Source: Halovulum sp039190275 (GTDB lineage: Bacteria; Pseudomonadota; Alphaproteobacteria; Rhodobacterales; Rhodobacteraceae). From it: a stretch of 34,344 bases of DNA. Shown here piece by piece: positions 21,523 through 30,744 of the stretch. Location: positions 1 through 34,344 of the forward strand of contig JBCCYF010000041.1 of the NCBI GenBank assembly GCA_039190275.1. The letters are read 5' to 3'. Position 1 is the stretch's first letter. Each line of letters begins with the position of its first letter. The translations under genes and the position numbers were made by a program. The notes beneath the pieces were generated by a model. The model saw only the letters and a list, made by a program, of their open reading frames with translations, was not told where the DNA came from and did not search any database.

Positions 21523-24442
21523 GCAACTTCTCCCCTTCCGGGTCGATAAACGGTATCGCGACCACCTCGCACAGCGTCGTCCCGTCGCGCAGGAAATCCA
21601 CGGCCTGTACAGTCTGGCCAAGACGCGCGCGGCCGTTGCGCAAAAACGCCAAGCCGATCATATGGCCCAGATCCGGTGAATGGCAGACAGATGTGAGATA
21701 GCCCTCATCCTGCGTACGTACCGGCTCGGCATCGGGCCGCGTCAGGCGTGCGCCACCGGTCAGCTTGGCGGTGCGGTCGACCGGGCGCAGACCGACCAGT
21801 TGTTCCCGCTCAGGGCCGTGCAGACCTGGCCGCTGGCTCATCACCTTGCCGATACAATCCTTCTTTGCCGACACCATGCGCGCCAGCCCCAGATCGTCGG
21901 CGGTTGTGCGGCCGTGCAGTTCCGCATGGGTAAGAAGGCCCTTTTCGATCCGCATGACATTGAGCGCTTCCATACCATAGGCACCGCCGCCAAGCATTTC
22001 GGCGCGCGCGACAAGGTTTCTGTACAACGCATCGCCGTATTGCGCCGGTACGGCTATCTCATAGGCATGTTCGCCCGAAAAACTGATCCGAAACAACCGC
22101 CCGGACACGCCGCCCACCGTAAGCACCCCGCAGCCCATAAAGGGAAAGGTGCCGTCCGTAACCTCCGGATCGACGACCCCGTTGACGACCGCGCGTGACA
22201 GGGGACCGGCCACCGCGAACTGGGCCCATTGCTCGGTTACGGAAATCATCGCCACATCCAGGTCCGGCCACAGGCACTGCGCGCAAAACTCAAGATGCGC
22301 CATGACCTCGCCCGCCGCCCCGGTGGTGGTGGTCACCACGTAATGCCCCGGCGCAAGGCACGCACAGGTTCCATCGTCCATGACAAAGCCGTCTTCGCGC
22401 AGCATCAGCCCATAGCGGACACGCCCGGGGGCCAGCGACGACATCATGTTGCTATACACACGATCCAAAAACTGGGCCGCATCCGGACCTTGTATGTCGA
22501 TCTTGCCCAAGGTGGTTACATCGCAAATGCCGACAGCACCCCGCACCATGGCAACTTCGCGGTCGCAGGACTGCCGCCAATATGTTTCGCCCGACTGAGG
22601 GAACCACTGTGCGCGCAGCCAAAGCCCCGCTTCGACCATCGGGGCGCCGCGCGCAGTGCTGGCCGCATGCGACGGTGTCAGCCGCGTCGGGGCAAACCCG
22701 TTGCCCTGTGCCCGCGCGCCCAATACGCCAAGCTGAACCGGGGTGTAGGGGGGGCGGAAGGTGGTCGTCCCCACATCGGGGATGGTCTGGCCAGCCAGTT
22801 CGGCCAGGATGGCCAGTCCCGCAATGTTCGAAGTCTTGCCCTGATCCGTTGCCATGCCCAGAGTGGTGTAGCGCTTCATATGCTCTACCGAGCGGAAATT
22901 CTCGGCATGGGCGATCTGGATGTCCTTGACAGTAACATCGTTTTGAAAGTCCACCCAGGCGCGGCCCCGGCCTTCGGGGACATGCCAGAAGGCCGAGGTC
23001 TTGACCGGCGCATCCTCGGCCTCCGGCAGGTCCAGTGGCACTGGCGTGAGGCCCAGGTCCTCCAGCGCCTCTGCGGCGACCGCAGAACCCTGTTCGAGCG
23101 CCGCCTTCGTCGAGAATGCGCCCGCCGCCGCTCCAGCGACTGCAAGGCCCGGGATAGCGCCGGACGCGGATACGAACGCCTCTATGTCCTCGCGCCACAG
23201 CGGACGCCCGTTCATGTGGCACGTCAGGTGGACATTGGGGTTCCAGCCCCCCGAGACAGCCAGACAATCCGCCTCGATCCGGCGCGTACCACTTGCATCA
23301 CGCACCGTGACGTTGCGCAGGCCCTGCCGCCCGGCGGTGTCCTGGATCACCGCGCCCGTAAAACCCCGCCACGGCCCCTTCGGAAGGGTGACGCCAGACC
23401 GGCTGTCTACGACCGCGCTGACCCGAACCCCCGCAGCCACCAGATCGATAGCCGTTTTCCAACCGTCATCGTTATTTGTAAAAACCGCCACCTGTCGGCC
23501 AGGTGCAACCGCCCAGCGCTTGACATAGGCCCGTACAGCCCCGGCCAGCATTACGCCCGGCCGGTCATTGTTTGGAAACGCGATTGGCCGTTCAACTGCC
23601 CCTCCGGCCAGCACGGCGCGGCGCGCTACAATGCGCCAGAAGGTTTGTCGCGGGGTATGCTGCGGCACGTGGCCAAGGTGATCCGCGACCCTCTGAAGCG
23701 CGCCATAGGTGCCGGTATCATAGGCCCCGGTCACCGTCGTTCGGCGCATCACAGTGACATTGGGCATACTGTCCAATTCGGCCGCGACCTGGTCCGTCCA
23801 CCCCCCCAGATCCTGGCGTTCGGCCACCAGCCGCCCGCCCAGAACAAAATCTTCGTCGGCCAGGATCACACGCGCCCCGCTCTGGCCCGCACGCAGTGCG
23901 GCCGAGAGCCCCGCAGGACCGGCGCCGATGACCAGAAGATCGCAATGCGCCCAGGCCTTGTCGTACTCCGACGGATCGCGCTGGCCTGACAAGCGTCCAA
24001 GTCCCGCTGCACGGCGTATCACAGGCTCATAGAGTTTTTCCCAGAATGCAGCCGGCCACATAAAGGTCTTGTAGTAAAATCCCGCCGCCAGAAACGGTGC
24101 CAAAAGGTCATTGATCTCCATCGCATCGAACCGCAGGCTTGGCCAGCGGTTCTGGCTGCGCGCAACCAGCCCGTCGAACAATTCCTGGGTTGTGGCCCGC
24201 GTATTGGGAAGGCGGTGCGCGAACTCGCCAAGTTCGACCAGGGCATTGGGCTCTTCCGAGCCAGCACTCAGAACACCTCGGGGCCGGTGATACTTGAAGC
24301 TGCGCCCGACCAGCCGTACGTCATTTGCCAGCAGGGCTGACGCCAGGGTATCTCCGGCCAATCCCTTATACAACCGGCCGTCAAATCGAAACTTCAGCGC
24401 CCTGCTTCGATCAACCATACCACCGTCGGGCAATCGGCTCAT
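21515..24442 (-). CDS. soxA: Sarcosine oxidase alpha subunit
   Basis: A 975-residue alpha subunit, of normal length. It has an N-terminal ferredoxin-like region (FRFDGRLYKGLAGDTLASALL; SFKYHRPRG near 48-56), a dinucleotide-binding fold DLLVIGAGPAGLSAALRAG (about 168-186) that holds NAD+ in known structures, a middle domain with VSGGWNPNVHL, and a GcvT-like folate domain from about residue 600 (GICDVTTLGKIDIQGPDAAQ) to the end. The complex oxidises sarcosine to glycine and passes the methyl group to THF as 5,10-methylene-THF, giving H2O2. ATG 24442 overlaps the soxD stop (ATGA) and its own end overlaps the soxG start, so three subunits are coupled in translation. Confidence 0.96.
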   Translation of the reverse strand: MSRLPDGGMVDRSRALKFRFDGRLYKGLAGDTLASALLANDVRLVGRSFKYHRPRGVLSAGSEEPNALVELGEFAHRLPNTRATTQELFDGLVARSQNRWPSLRFDAMEINDLLAPFLAAGFYYKTFMWPAAFWEKLYEPVIRRAAGLGRLSGQRDPSEYDKAWAHCDLLVIGAGPAGLSAALRAGQSGARVILADEDFVLGGRLVAERQDLGGWTDQVAAELDSMPNVTVMRRTTVTGAYDTGTYGALQRVADHLGHVPQHTPRQTFWRIVARRAVLAGGAVERPIAFPNNDRPGVMLAGAVRAYVKRWAVAPGRQVAVFTNNDDGWKTAIDLVAAGVRVSAVVDSRSGVTLPKGPWRGFTGAVIQDTAGRQGLRNVTVRDASGTRRIEADCLAVSGGWNPNVHLTCHMNGRPLWREDIEAFVSASGAIPGLAVAGAAAGAFSTKAALEQGSAVAAEALEDLGLTPVPLDLPEAEDAPVKTSAFWHVPEGRGRAWVDFQNDVTVKDIQIAHAENFRSVEHMKRYTTLGMATDQGKTSNIAGLAILAELAGQTIPDVGTTTFRPPYTPVQLGVLGARAQGNGFAPTRLTPSHAASTARGAPMVEAGLWLRAQWFPQSGETYWRQSCDREVAMVRGAVGICDVTTLGKIDIQGPDAAQFLDRVYSNMMSSLAPGRVRYGLMLREDGFVMDDGTCACLAPGHYVVTTTTGAAGEVMAHLEFCAQCLWPDLDVAMISVTEQWAQFAVAGPLSRAVVNGVVDPEVTDGTFPFMGCGVLTVGGVSGRLFRISFSGEHAYEIAVPAQYGDALYRNLVARAEMLGGGAYGMEALNVMRIEKGLLTHAELHGRTTADDLGLARMVSAKKDCIGKVMSQRPGLHGPEREQLVGLRPVDRTAKLTGGARLTRPDAEPVRTQDEGYLTSVCHSPDLGHMIGLAFLRNGRARLGQTVQAVDFLRDGTTLCEVVAIPFIDPEGEKLRG

Positions 24443-24702
24443 GCCGGATCCTCCTGCACAAGTCGGACGTCCAGAACCGTATGATCGCGGGTATCACGCA
24501 CCACATGAAGCCAGGCGCAACAGCCCATACCGTGATACCACAGCTCCCGATTGGCACCGGCCGGGTTGTCGCGCAGATGCACATAGTCGTGGAACACCGC
24601 CGCGCCTGCGTCTCCGGCCGGGCGCTCCAACAGCTTTGCCGAGCCGAGGTAGGTGAACTCCCTGATGTCCCGCACACCACACAAGGGACACGTCAGGCGC
24701 AT
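24439..24702 (-). CDS. soxD: Sarcosine oxidase delta subunit
   Basis: An 87-residue delta subunit. Zinc ligands are visible: Cys5 and Cys8 (MRLTCPLCG), His57 and Cys61 (WYHGMGCCAW), matching the C-x2-C and H-x3-C spacing of the zinc site in known heterotetrameric enzymes. ATG 24702 gives the family start; an in-frame extension to 24741 would add a Gly/Pro-rich leader with no match. It is 54 bases after soxB and overlaps soxA by four bases (ATGA). The subunit is structural and helps hold the tetramer together. Confidence 0.94.
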   Translation of the reverse strand: MRLTCPLCGVRDIREFTYLGSAKLLERPAGDAGAAVFHDYVHLRDNPAGANRELWYHGMGCCAWLHVVRDTRDHTVLDVRLVQEDPA

Positions 24703-24756
24703 CGTCGCGCCCCAAGCACGGACCGGGCCACCGGGCCGCACCGGCCTCGCCCGTTA

Positions 24757-26007
24757 CTAATGTCGGTTCGGCTGCGCACCGGTACCCTCCTCATCGATCA
24801 CATGGCCGGTCTCGAAGCGGTTCAACAGGAACTTGGTCGCATGTTCCGAGTGCGTGCCTGTTGCCAGGAGGTGCGCGAAACACCACCCGCTGGCCGGTGT
24901 CGCCTTGAACCCGCCATAGCACCAGCCGCCATTCAGATAGAGCCCCTCCACCGGCGTCCGGTCGATAATGGGCGAGCCGTCCATGCTCATATCCATGATA
25001 CCGCCCCAGGACCGCAGCATTCTTGCCTTTCCAAGCATCGGCATAAGCGCCATCCCCGCCTCCACAACATGTTCCAGCATCGGCAGGTTCCCCCGCGCCG
25101 CATAGGAGTTGTAGAAGTCCAGATCCCCGCCGAAGACAAGCCCGCCCTTGTCCGACTGGCTGATATAAAAATGCCCCATTCCGAATGTGACAACGCCCGG
25201 CAGGATTGGTTTCAGCCCTTCGCTCACAAAGGCCTGAAGGACATGGCTTTCGATGGGTAACTGAAGACCGGCCATTGCGCCGACCTGACTGGTCCGGCCA
25301 GCGACCGCCATACCCACTTTTCCCGCAGCGATATACCCGCGCGAAGTCTCGACTCCCTTGACAACCCCCTGCTCGATACGGAACCCGGTGACTTCGCAGT
25401 TCTGGATCAGGTCCACACCGCGCTGGTCCGCTCCGCGCGCAAACCCCCAGGCCACCGCATCGTGCCGCGCGGTTCCGCCCCGCCGCTGCAAAAGCCCGCC
25501 ATAGATCGGGAAACGGGGATCCTGGTGATTGAGGTAAGGATAGGCCCGACGAACAGCCGCCCGGTCCAGCAGTTCCGCATCGTCCCCCTGCATCCGGATG
25601 ATGTTGCCCCGGCGCGCATAGAAATCCATCTGACCGTCCGAATGGGCCAGGTTGATCACGCCGCGCTGGCTCATCATCGCGTTGTAATTCAGGTCCTGTT
25701 CCAGCCCTTCCCAAAGCTTGAGCGCGTGCGAGTAGAACTCGGTATTGCCGTCAATGTGGTAGTTCGCCCGCACGATGGTGGTGTTCCGGCCAACATTGCC
25801 CCCACCAAGGTATCCGCGCTCCAGCACCGCGACATTGGTAATCCCATGGTTCTTGGCCAGGTAATAGGCAGTCGCCAATCCGTGCCCGCCACCACCGATA
25901 ATGATCACATCATAGGCCGGTTTCGGTGTGGGATTGCGCCACACGGGCGTCCAGCCGGTCTGCCCCCGGAGCCCCTCCCTGATCACCTGCCAAACGTTAT
26001 AGGTCAT
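24757..26007 (-). CDS. soxB: Sarcosine oxidase beta subunit
   Basis: A 416-residue FAD-dependent beta subunit of the DAO family. The N-terminal dinucleotide fold DVIIIGGGGHGLATAYYLA (33-51) and the GGGNVGRNTTIVRANY block are clear. His182 in GGTARHDAVAWGF is the likely site of covalent FMN attachment, which is at His173 in the Corynebacterium enzyme. The C-terminal motif LYLNGGWCYGGFKATPASGW is typical. This subunit carries the site where sarcosine is dehydrogenated. It is the promoter-proximal gene of soxBDAG, divergent from efp across 144 bases. No glyA, folD or purU gene follows, which often accompany sox genes. Confidence 0.96.
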   Translation of the reverse strand: MTYNVWQVIREGLRGQTGWTPVWRNPTPKPAYDVIIIGGGGHGLATAYYLAKNHGITNVAVLERGYLGGGNVGRNTTIVRANYHIDGNTEFYSHALKLWEGLEQDLNYNAMMSQRGVINLAHSDGQMDFYARRGNIIRMQGDDAELLDRAAVRRAYPYLNHQDPRFPIYGGLLQRRGGTARHDAVAWGFARGADQRGVDLIQNCEVTGFRIEQGVVKGVETSRGYIAAGKVGMAVAGRTSQVGAMAGLQLPIESHVLQAFVSEGLKPILPGVVTFGMGHFYISQSDKGGLVFGGDLDFYNSYAARGNLPMLEHVVEAGMALMPMLGKARMLRSWGGIMDMSMDGSPIIDRTPVEGLYLNGGWCYGGFKATPASGWCFAHLLATGTHSEHATKFLLNRFETGHVIDEEGTGAQPNRH

Positions 26008-26087
26008 GCCGTCACCAAACCCCTCCAGCCCGCAACACGCAAGGGCGGATACGACCGTCAGATGTCGTTTTGCGGCGACCGAAACCC

Positions 26088-26116
26088 TTGCCCCCGGACG
26101 CGCCAGACGCTAGGCA
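26088..26116 (+). promoter_or_regulatory. Possible efp promoter
   Basis: TTGCCC (26088-26093), 17 bases, then TAGGCA (26111-26116) lie about 35 bases before the efp ATG. The -10 context CGCTAGGC is the same as before tRNA-His. Weak consensus, so low confidence. Confidence 0.35.
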
Positions 26117-26151
26117 CCAGCAACGCATCCACCTGGCTTCGAGGTCCCGTC

Positions 26152-26715
26152 ATGCCCAAGATCAATGGTAACGAAATCCGCCCCGGTAATGTTCTGGAAC
26201 ACAACGACGGGCTTTGGGTCGCGGTCAAGGTCGGTCATGTAAAGCCCGGCAAGGGAGGCGCATTTGCCCAGGTTGAAATGAAAAACCTGCGCAACGGCTC
26301 GAAACTGAACGAGCGGTTCCGCGCCGCCGACAAGGTCGAGCGTGTGCGATTGGAACAGAAAGACCAGCAGTTTCTATATGAAAGCGACGGGATGCTGGTA
26401 TTTATGGACACCGACACGTATGAGCAGATCGAATTGCCGTCCGACATTCTGGGGGACCGCAGGCCGTTTCTGCAGGATGGCATGACGATCACGGTTGAAT
26501 TTCATGAAAGCGAGGCGCTAAGCGCCACCGTACCGCAGAAAGTGACCTGCACTGTGGTCGAGACAGAGCCTGCGGTCAAAGGCCAGACAGCAGCTAATAG
26601 TTTTAAACCCGCTGTTCTGGACAATGGCGTGCGCGTGATGATCCCGCCGTTTGTCGGTCAGGACGAACAGATCATCGTAAACACCGAAACGATGGAATAC
26701 GCCGAACGCGCCTGA
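26152..26715 (+). CDS. efp: Translation elongation factor P
   Basis: A 187-residue EF-P, which binds the ribosome next to the E site and promotes peptide-bond formation at consecutive prolines. Three OB-type domains are expected and the length is right. The loop HVKPGKGGAFAQ places Lys34 at the tip, the residue that EpmA/EpmB modify with beta-lysine; no EpmA or EpmB gene is in the window. The signature RFRAADKVERVRLEQKD and the C-terminal NTETMEYAERA fit. Start ATG 26152 is preceded by GAGG (26140-26144). Open sequence continues upstream in the same frame, but it lacks family features. YebC, encoded elsewhere in the window, has also been linked to translation of proline-rich stretches. Confidence 0.97.
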   Translation: MPKINGNEIRPGNVLEHNDGLWVAVKVGHVKPGKGGAFAQVEMKNLRNGSKLNERFRAADKVERVRLEQKDQQFLYESDGMLVFMDTDTYEQIELPSDILGDRRPFLQDGMTITVEFHESEALSATVPQKVTCTVVETEPAVKGQTAANSFKPAVLDNGVRVMIPPFVGQDEQIIVNTETMEYAERA

Positions 26716-26769
26716 TTGACCCAAACCCGGACTGGTCCTGAAGTTGGACGCGGGCTGACACCCAAACGC

Positions 26770-27345
26770 TCAAGCCGAAAGTGTGTCGGCCCCATCCACA
26801 TCCCGCAACGCAACCTCCCGGTACTCGGCATAGCGGATGTACACGCGCTGAATCTGACTGATCTCAAGCATCATGAACTTGAACAATGTCACCATAACGT
26901 CCCGACGGGCTGGGTCGTTCCGGTCGTAGGTGCGCGCCATGGACTGTTCAAACACTTGCGTCAACGTGCCAACGACCCAGACGGCGCGGATCTCGTGATA
27001 CAGGAAAAACAGCGCAAACTCCTCGATGGTGCTGAAGTAGTTATCGTCAAATTTGTTCTCCAGCACCGCCAGCTTGTGGCGCTCACAGATGTCCCGAAAC
27101 AAGTCCATCCCCACGTGGTCCAGCTTGTCGGAGAAGTCCCGGAACTGCGAAATCTGGATGGCAATCATCTCTGGCCAGCGCTCAATCTCTAGCCGCAAGC
27201 GCGAGCGTAATCCCTTGAATGACGCAAAGAACTGCCCGTCGATCCCCATCCCATACCGCGTACGCTCGATCGAGCCCACCGGCCGCACGACGCTCCGATA
27301 CTGCTTAAGAAACGCCTCAAATTCTACCTGCCGGGTCTGATCCAT
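26770..27345 (-). CDS. Uncharacterised all-helical soluble protein
   Basis: A 191-residue protein with no signal peptide and no membrane helix. The predicted secondary structure is nearly all helix, rich in Phe, Tyr and Arg, for example EMIAIQISQFRDFSDKLDHV, FALFFLYHEIRAVWVVGTL and VTLFKFMMLEISQIQRVYIR. The order of long helices, with a central F-x-x-H-E-I-R-x-V-W block and a final helix ending in IRYAEYREVAL, is faintly like globin-sensor domains, but I cannot confirm a haem ligand. ATG 27345 is well placed. It is 44 bases after the CpdB-type gene on the same strand and convergent with efp, 54 bases away. I do not recognise a family; function unknown. Confidence 0.75.
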   Translation of the reverse strand: MDQTRQVEFEAFLKQYRSVVRPVGSIERTRYGMGIDGQFFASFKGLRSRLRLEIERWPEMIAIQISQFRDFSDKLDHVGMDLFRDICERHKLAVLENKFDDNYFSTIEEFALFFLYHEIRAVWVVGTLTQVFEQSMARTYDRNDPARRDVMVTLFKFMMLEISQIQRVYIRYAEYREVALRDVDGADTLSA

Positions 27346-27389
27346 AGCCCCAGCAGATAGAAGCCACTTCCAAAAAAATAGTTACCGCG

Positions 27390-29360
27390 TCAAAGCGAAA
27401 TCCGGAACTTTGCAAAGCCATCCGCGCCCTCACCCGCGGGCTCGATTGCGACACCTGGCACGTCCTTGGCATACCCCTCTCCGGCCGGCCCTGTTTCGAA
27501 GGTTACCGTAGTGCCGTCGAGCGGTGCAAAGGTCCAGTTCGCATCCGCCCGGGGATTAATTGTACCCTGTTCCACGATATAGCGAACAATAACGTCACGA
27601 TTGGTATCCGGCGCGACAAAGATCGTGGTCGAGCCATCCGCGCCGGGGAACGCCCCACCGCCGCCCGCGCGATAGTTGTTGGTGGCGACCACGAACTTCT
27701 GGGTCGGGTCAATCGGTGCACCGTCGAATGTGAGGTTCACGATCCGCGAGGCGTCCGGGTTGATCACCGCACCGTCGGGGTCAAACTTCGAAGGCTGGCT
27801 CAAATCGATCTGATAGCTGACCCCGTCGATCACATCGAAATTGTAGGATGGAAAATCAGGGTTTAGCAGGGCGGCGTCGCTGCTTCCCGGTTCGATCTGG
27901 TTGAAAATCCCGGCACTGCGTTCAAGCCAGTCCTTGACGGTCGCGCCGTCGATCAGAACAGCGCGCGCCGTATTGGGGTACAGATACAGATCCGAGACAT
28001 TCTTGATCGCCACGGGGCCCGGTTTGACGTCGGTGTAGTAGTCAGGTCCCCCGCGTCCACCCGCCTTGAAGGGCGCTGCGGCCGAGAGGATTGGCAGACC
28101 CTCCCATTCGGTCCCCTGCATCATTTGCTCAATGTACCAGCTCTGTGCTTGGCTTACGATCTGTACCGAGGGATCGTCTGCGACCAGCGCGAAATAGCTG
28201 TGCAGTGCGGCCTTTGTCTCGCCCACCGCGCGGCGCACATATGCCAGCGTCGCCTCATGCGTTTCCGTGACCGAAGCAAGCACGGGCGCGAAATCCTCGA
28301 CCTGGGGGATATAGTCGCGGCCATCCCGCTCATAGATGGCGCGCGTACTGCTTTCCGAACCGATGATACGCCAGGCACCGGCATCTTGCTCAAGCATCAG
28401 ATCGATGACCCCCAGGTGCGATCCCCAGAAGCCACCCATCGCCGCGGGCTTGCCCATCAGCGTCCCGGCCTCGGTGTCGACGCCGCTGCCGGTCTCGTAG
28501 CCGTCGCCCGGGAAAACACGGTGGTGGTGCCCGGTTACAATCGCGTCGATACCGTCGATCGCCGCCAGATGCAGCGAAGCGTTTTCCATGCCATCGGCCG
28601 GGGTGTCCGTCGAAATGCCGGAATGGCTCAGCGCGACAATGATATCCGCCCCGGCCTCCTTCATCTCGGGAACCCAGGCCTGCGCGGTCAGCAGAATATC
28701 ACGTGCATTTGCCGACCCCTCAAGGTGGCGGCTGTCCCAAGTCATGATCTGGGGCGGGCAGAACCCGATAAGTCCGACCTTCACCTGATGTTCGGCGCCC
28801 GCACCATCGACCACAGTCTTGTCCACAATTACATAGGGTTTGACGAACAGCGTATCCTCGCGCGGGGAGGCGGCCAGGGCGCCTTTGACGACATTGGCCG
28901 ACACAACCGGAAAATTCGCGCCTGCGATGGTCTTCATCATAAAGTCCAGGCCGTAGTTGAACTCATGGTTGCCCAGCGTTGAGGCGTCATACCCCAGCAC
29001 GTTCATCGCCTGGATGATCGGGTGCATGTCGCCTTCCTTCATGCCGCGCTCGTAGGCGATGTAGTCCCCCATGGGGTTCCCTTGCAGAAAATCGCCGTTG
29101 TCGACCAGCATCGTGTTCCCGGCCTCGGCACGGATCGCCTCGATCAGGCTTGCGGTCCGGCTCAGCCCCAGGCTGTCAGAGGGACGGTCGCCATAGTAGT
29201 CGTAGGGATACACATGCACATGCAGATCCGTGGTCGACAGCACACGCAAATGCGCCTGACTGGCCGCGGCACGCGCTGCAAAAGGATGGAGTGCGATCAT
29301 CGCCCCGGCGGCCCCTGTGGTTGCCAGAAACGCCCGGCGAGAATGCGAATATTTGTCCAT
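27390..29360 (-). CDS. cpdB: Tat-exported 2',3'-cyclic-nucleotide 2'-phosphodiesterase/3'-nucleotidase
   Basis: A 656-residue periplasmic phosphoesterase. The N-terminus SRRAFLATTGAAGA with AARA near residue 32 is a twin-arginine signal. The metallophosphoesterase motifs are all visible: TTDLHVHVYPY, VDNGDFLQGNP, LGNHEFNYGLD, ALSHSGIS and VTGHHHRVFPG. A 5'-nucleotidase C-terminal domain follows, with YPNTARAVLIDGATVKDWLE and NNYRAGGGGAFPG. CpdB enzymes dephosphorylate 2',3'-cyclic and 3'-nucleotides and so scavenge phosphate and nucleosides. Start: ATG 29360, with AAGGGGG just upstream; a start at 29426 would put the Tat motif too far in. It follows the Asp-box protein gene by 71 bases on the same strand. 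Confidence 0.94.
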   Translation of the reverse strand: MDKYSHSRRAFLATTGAAGAMIALHPFAARAAASQAHLRVLSTTDLHVHVYPYDYYGDRPSDSLGLSRTASLIEAIRAEAGNTMLVDNGDFLQGNPMGDYIAYERGMKEGDMHPIIQAMNVLGYDASTLGNHEFNYGLDFMMKTIAGANFPVVSANVVKGALAASPREDTLFVKPYVIVDKTVVDGAGAEHQVKVGLIGFCPPQIMTWDSRHLEGSANARDILLTAQAWVPEMKEAGADIIVALSHSGISTDTPADGMENASLHLAAIDGIDAIVTGHHHRVFPGDGYETGSGVDTEAGTLMGKPAAMGGFWGSHLGVIDLMLEQDAGAWRIIGSESSTRAIYERDGRDYIPQVEDFAPVLASVTETHEATLAYVRRAVGETKAALHSYFALVADDPSVQIVSQAQSWYIEQMMQGTEWEGLPILSAAAPFKAGGRGGPDYYTDVKPGPVAIKNVSDLYLYPNTARAVLIDGATVKDWLERSAGIFNQIEPGSSDAALLNPDFPSYNFDVIDGVSYQIDLSQPSKFDPDGAVINPDASRIVNLTFDGAPIDPTQKFVVATNNYRAGGGGAFPGADGSTTIFVAPDTNRDVIVRYIVEQGTINPRADANWTFAPLDGTTVTFETGPAGEGYAKDVPGVAIEPAGEGADGFAKFRISL

Positions 29361-29431
29361 ATCTATAACCCCCTTGTCGCTTCGCGCCATAGCTAGCGCA
29401 ACTGTATTGCAGTTTTGATGCACCAACGGCG

Positions 29432-30496
29432 CTACAGCACGCTGCTGTGCACCTCAACCGACAGAATAGGCGGCAGATGCCGGGCGATACAACGCCAGTT
29501 GTCTCCGGCATCGTCGCTGCCCCAAACTTCGCCAGTGTTGGTGCCGAAGTAAAGGCTTTCGCCCGTCTTGGGTTCCACCGCCATGGCCTGCCGGAGGACT
29601 GTGAAGTAGGCGTGCCGCTCAGGCAGCCCCCGATCCAGCCGTTGCCAGGACGCGCCAGCGTCGCGTGTGCGCCAGATGGCCGGTCGGCCCCCGGGTGCGA
29701 AACGCCCCTGGACGTCGCCGTTCAAGGGAAACAGCCAGACACAATCGGCATCCCGCGGGTGTACGGCCACCGGAAAACCGAAGCTGCTGGGCAGTCCGGC
29801 CTCAATACTGGTCCAGTTTCGCCCTCCGTCCGGGCTGCGGTACATGCCGCAATGGTTTTGCTGGTACAACACATCCAAGGGGCCACCGGCACGGGCAAGT
29901 GAATGGACGCATTGGCCAAACTCAGGGTAGCTTGGTTCAACGTCCCCGAACTCCACACGCGTGCCCGCGTTGCGCGGCTCCCATGTGTCGCCGCCATCCT
30001 CGGTGGCGAACACCCCGGCGACTGATATACCAACCCAAAGACGGTTCTGGTCTTTTGGATGTACCACGATGTGGTGAAGCACCATGCCGGCGCCGCCCGC
30101 ACACCACTCACTCCGGGTTTCGTGGTGGTTGAGGCCAGTGACCGGCGACCAGGACAGCCCGTCGTCATCGCTGGAAAACAGTGCTGCTGGTTTGGTCCCC
30201 GCATATAGCCGACCGTGGCTCCGCGCCAAGCTCCAGACGCCTGTTACCTCCTCATCTGGCAGCGCGATGCCTTCGTTTATGCAGGACCAGCTGTCGCCAT
30301 CATCAGTGCTGCGCCATACGCCATGACCGAACCAGCCCCCACCCGCCGCATGCAGATGCCCGGTCACCGGATCCGCGATCGCATGATTGATCGGCGAGGT
30401 ATCCACAAGCGGGCCGGTCACATCCCAGCCGCCGCGTACCCGCGACAATGTGAATGCGCCCTTACCGGTCCCCAACAACAGAGATGCCTTGCCCAT
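29432..30496 (-). CDS. Asp-box (BNR/VPS10-type) beta-propeller protein
   Basis: A 354-residue protein with at least six Asp-box repeats of the S-x-D-x-G-x-x-W kind: WRSTDDGDSW, SSDDDGLSW, ATEDGGDTW, RSPDGGRNW, RTRDAGASW and GSDDAGDNW. Their even spacing implies a six- or seven-bladed propeller like those of exo-sialidases and sortilin-type domains. There is no signal peptide when read from ATG 30496 (MGKASLLLGTGKGAFTL), so it is probably cytoplasmic; catalytic sialidase residues are not evident. It precedes the CpdB-type gene on the same strand. The specific function cannot be inferred. Confidence 0.9.
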   Translation of the reverse strand: MGKASLLLGTGKGAFTLSRVRGGWDVTGPLVDTSPINHAIADPVTGHLHAAGGGWFGHGVWRSTDDGDSWSCINEGIALPDEEVTGVWSLARSHGRLYAGTKPAALFSSDDDGLSWSPVTGLNHHETRSEWCAGGAGMVLHHIVVHPKDQNRLWVGISVAGVFATEDGGDTWEPRNAGTRVEFGDVEPSYPEFGQCVHSLARAGGPLDVLYQQNHCGMYRSPDGGRNWTSIEAGLPSSFGFPVAVHPRDADCVWLFPLNGDVQGRFAPGGRPAIWRTRDAGASWQRLDRGLPERHAYFTVLRQAMAVEPKTGESLYFGTNTGEVWGSDDAGDNWRCIARHLPPILSVEVHSSVL

Positions 30497-30744
30497 AATG
30501 CGCCCCAGCCCACCTTTCGCGGGCAAGCATACCACAGTCTGCGCGCAGCAGCGCCTGCTGACTGTCTGCGGCAAGACCCACACAGGTTGCCACCCGGTCC
30601 GCGCGGCAAGTGGTTTCAGCCACTATCCGTCACGCCGGTGTCCTTGCCAGTGGAACGCCGGATATACCACCTGCGACCGGTCTTTTCATACCCAGAAGTT
30701 CGGCGTAAGAGGGCCCCGCACGTCGCGCCTCAAGGAAACCCAGC

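Noticed and set aside
22229..23989. A 586-codon plus-strand frame inside soxA
   Set aside because: Wholly antisense to soxA, low-complexity Arg/His/Pro composition and no recognisable domain.
25462..26151. Upstream in-frame extension of efp
   Set aside because: It overlaps soxB on the other strand and has no EF-P features; the ATG at 26152 has a ribosome site and gives the exact family length.
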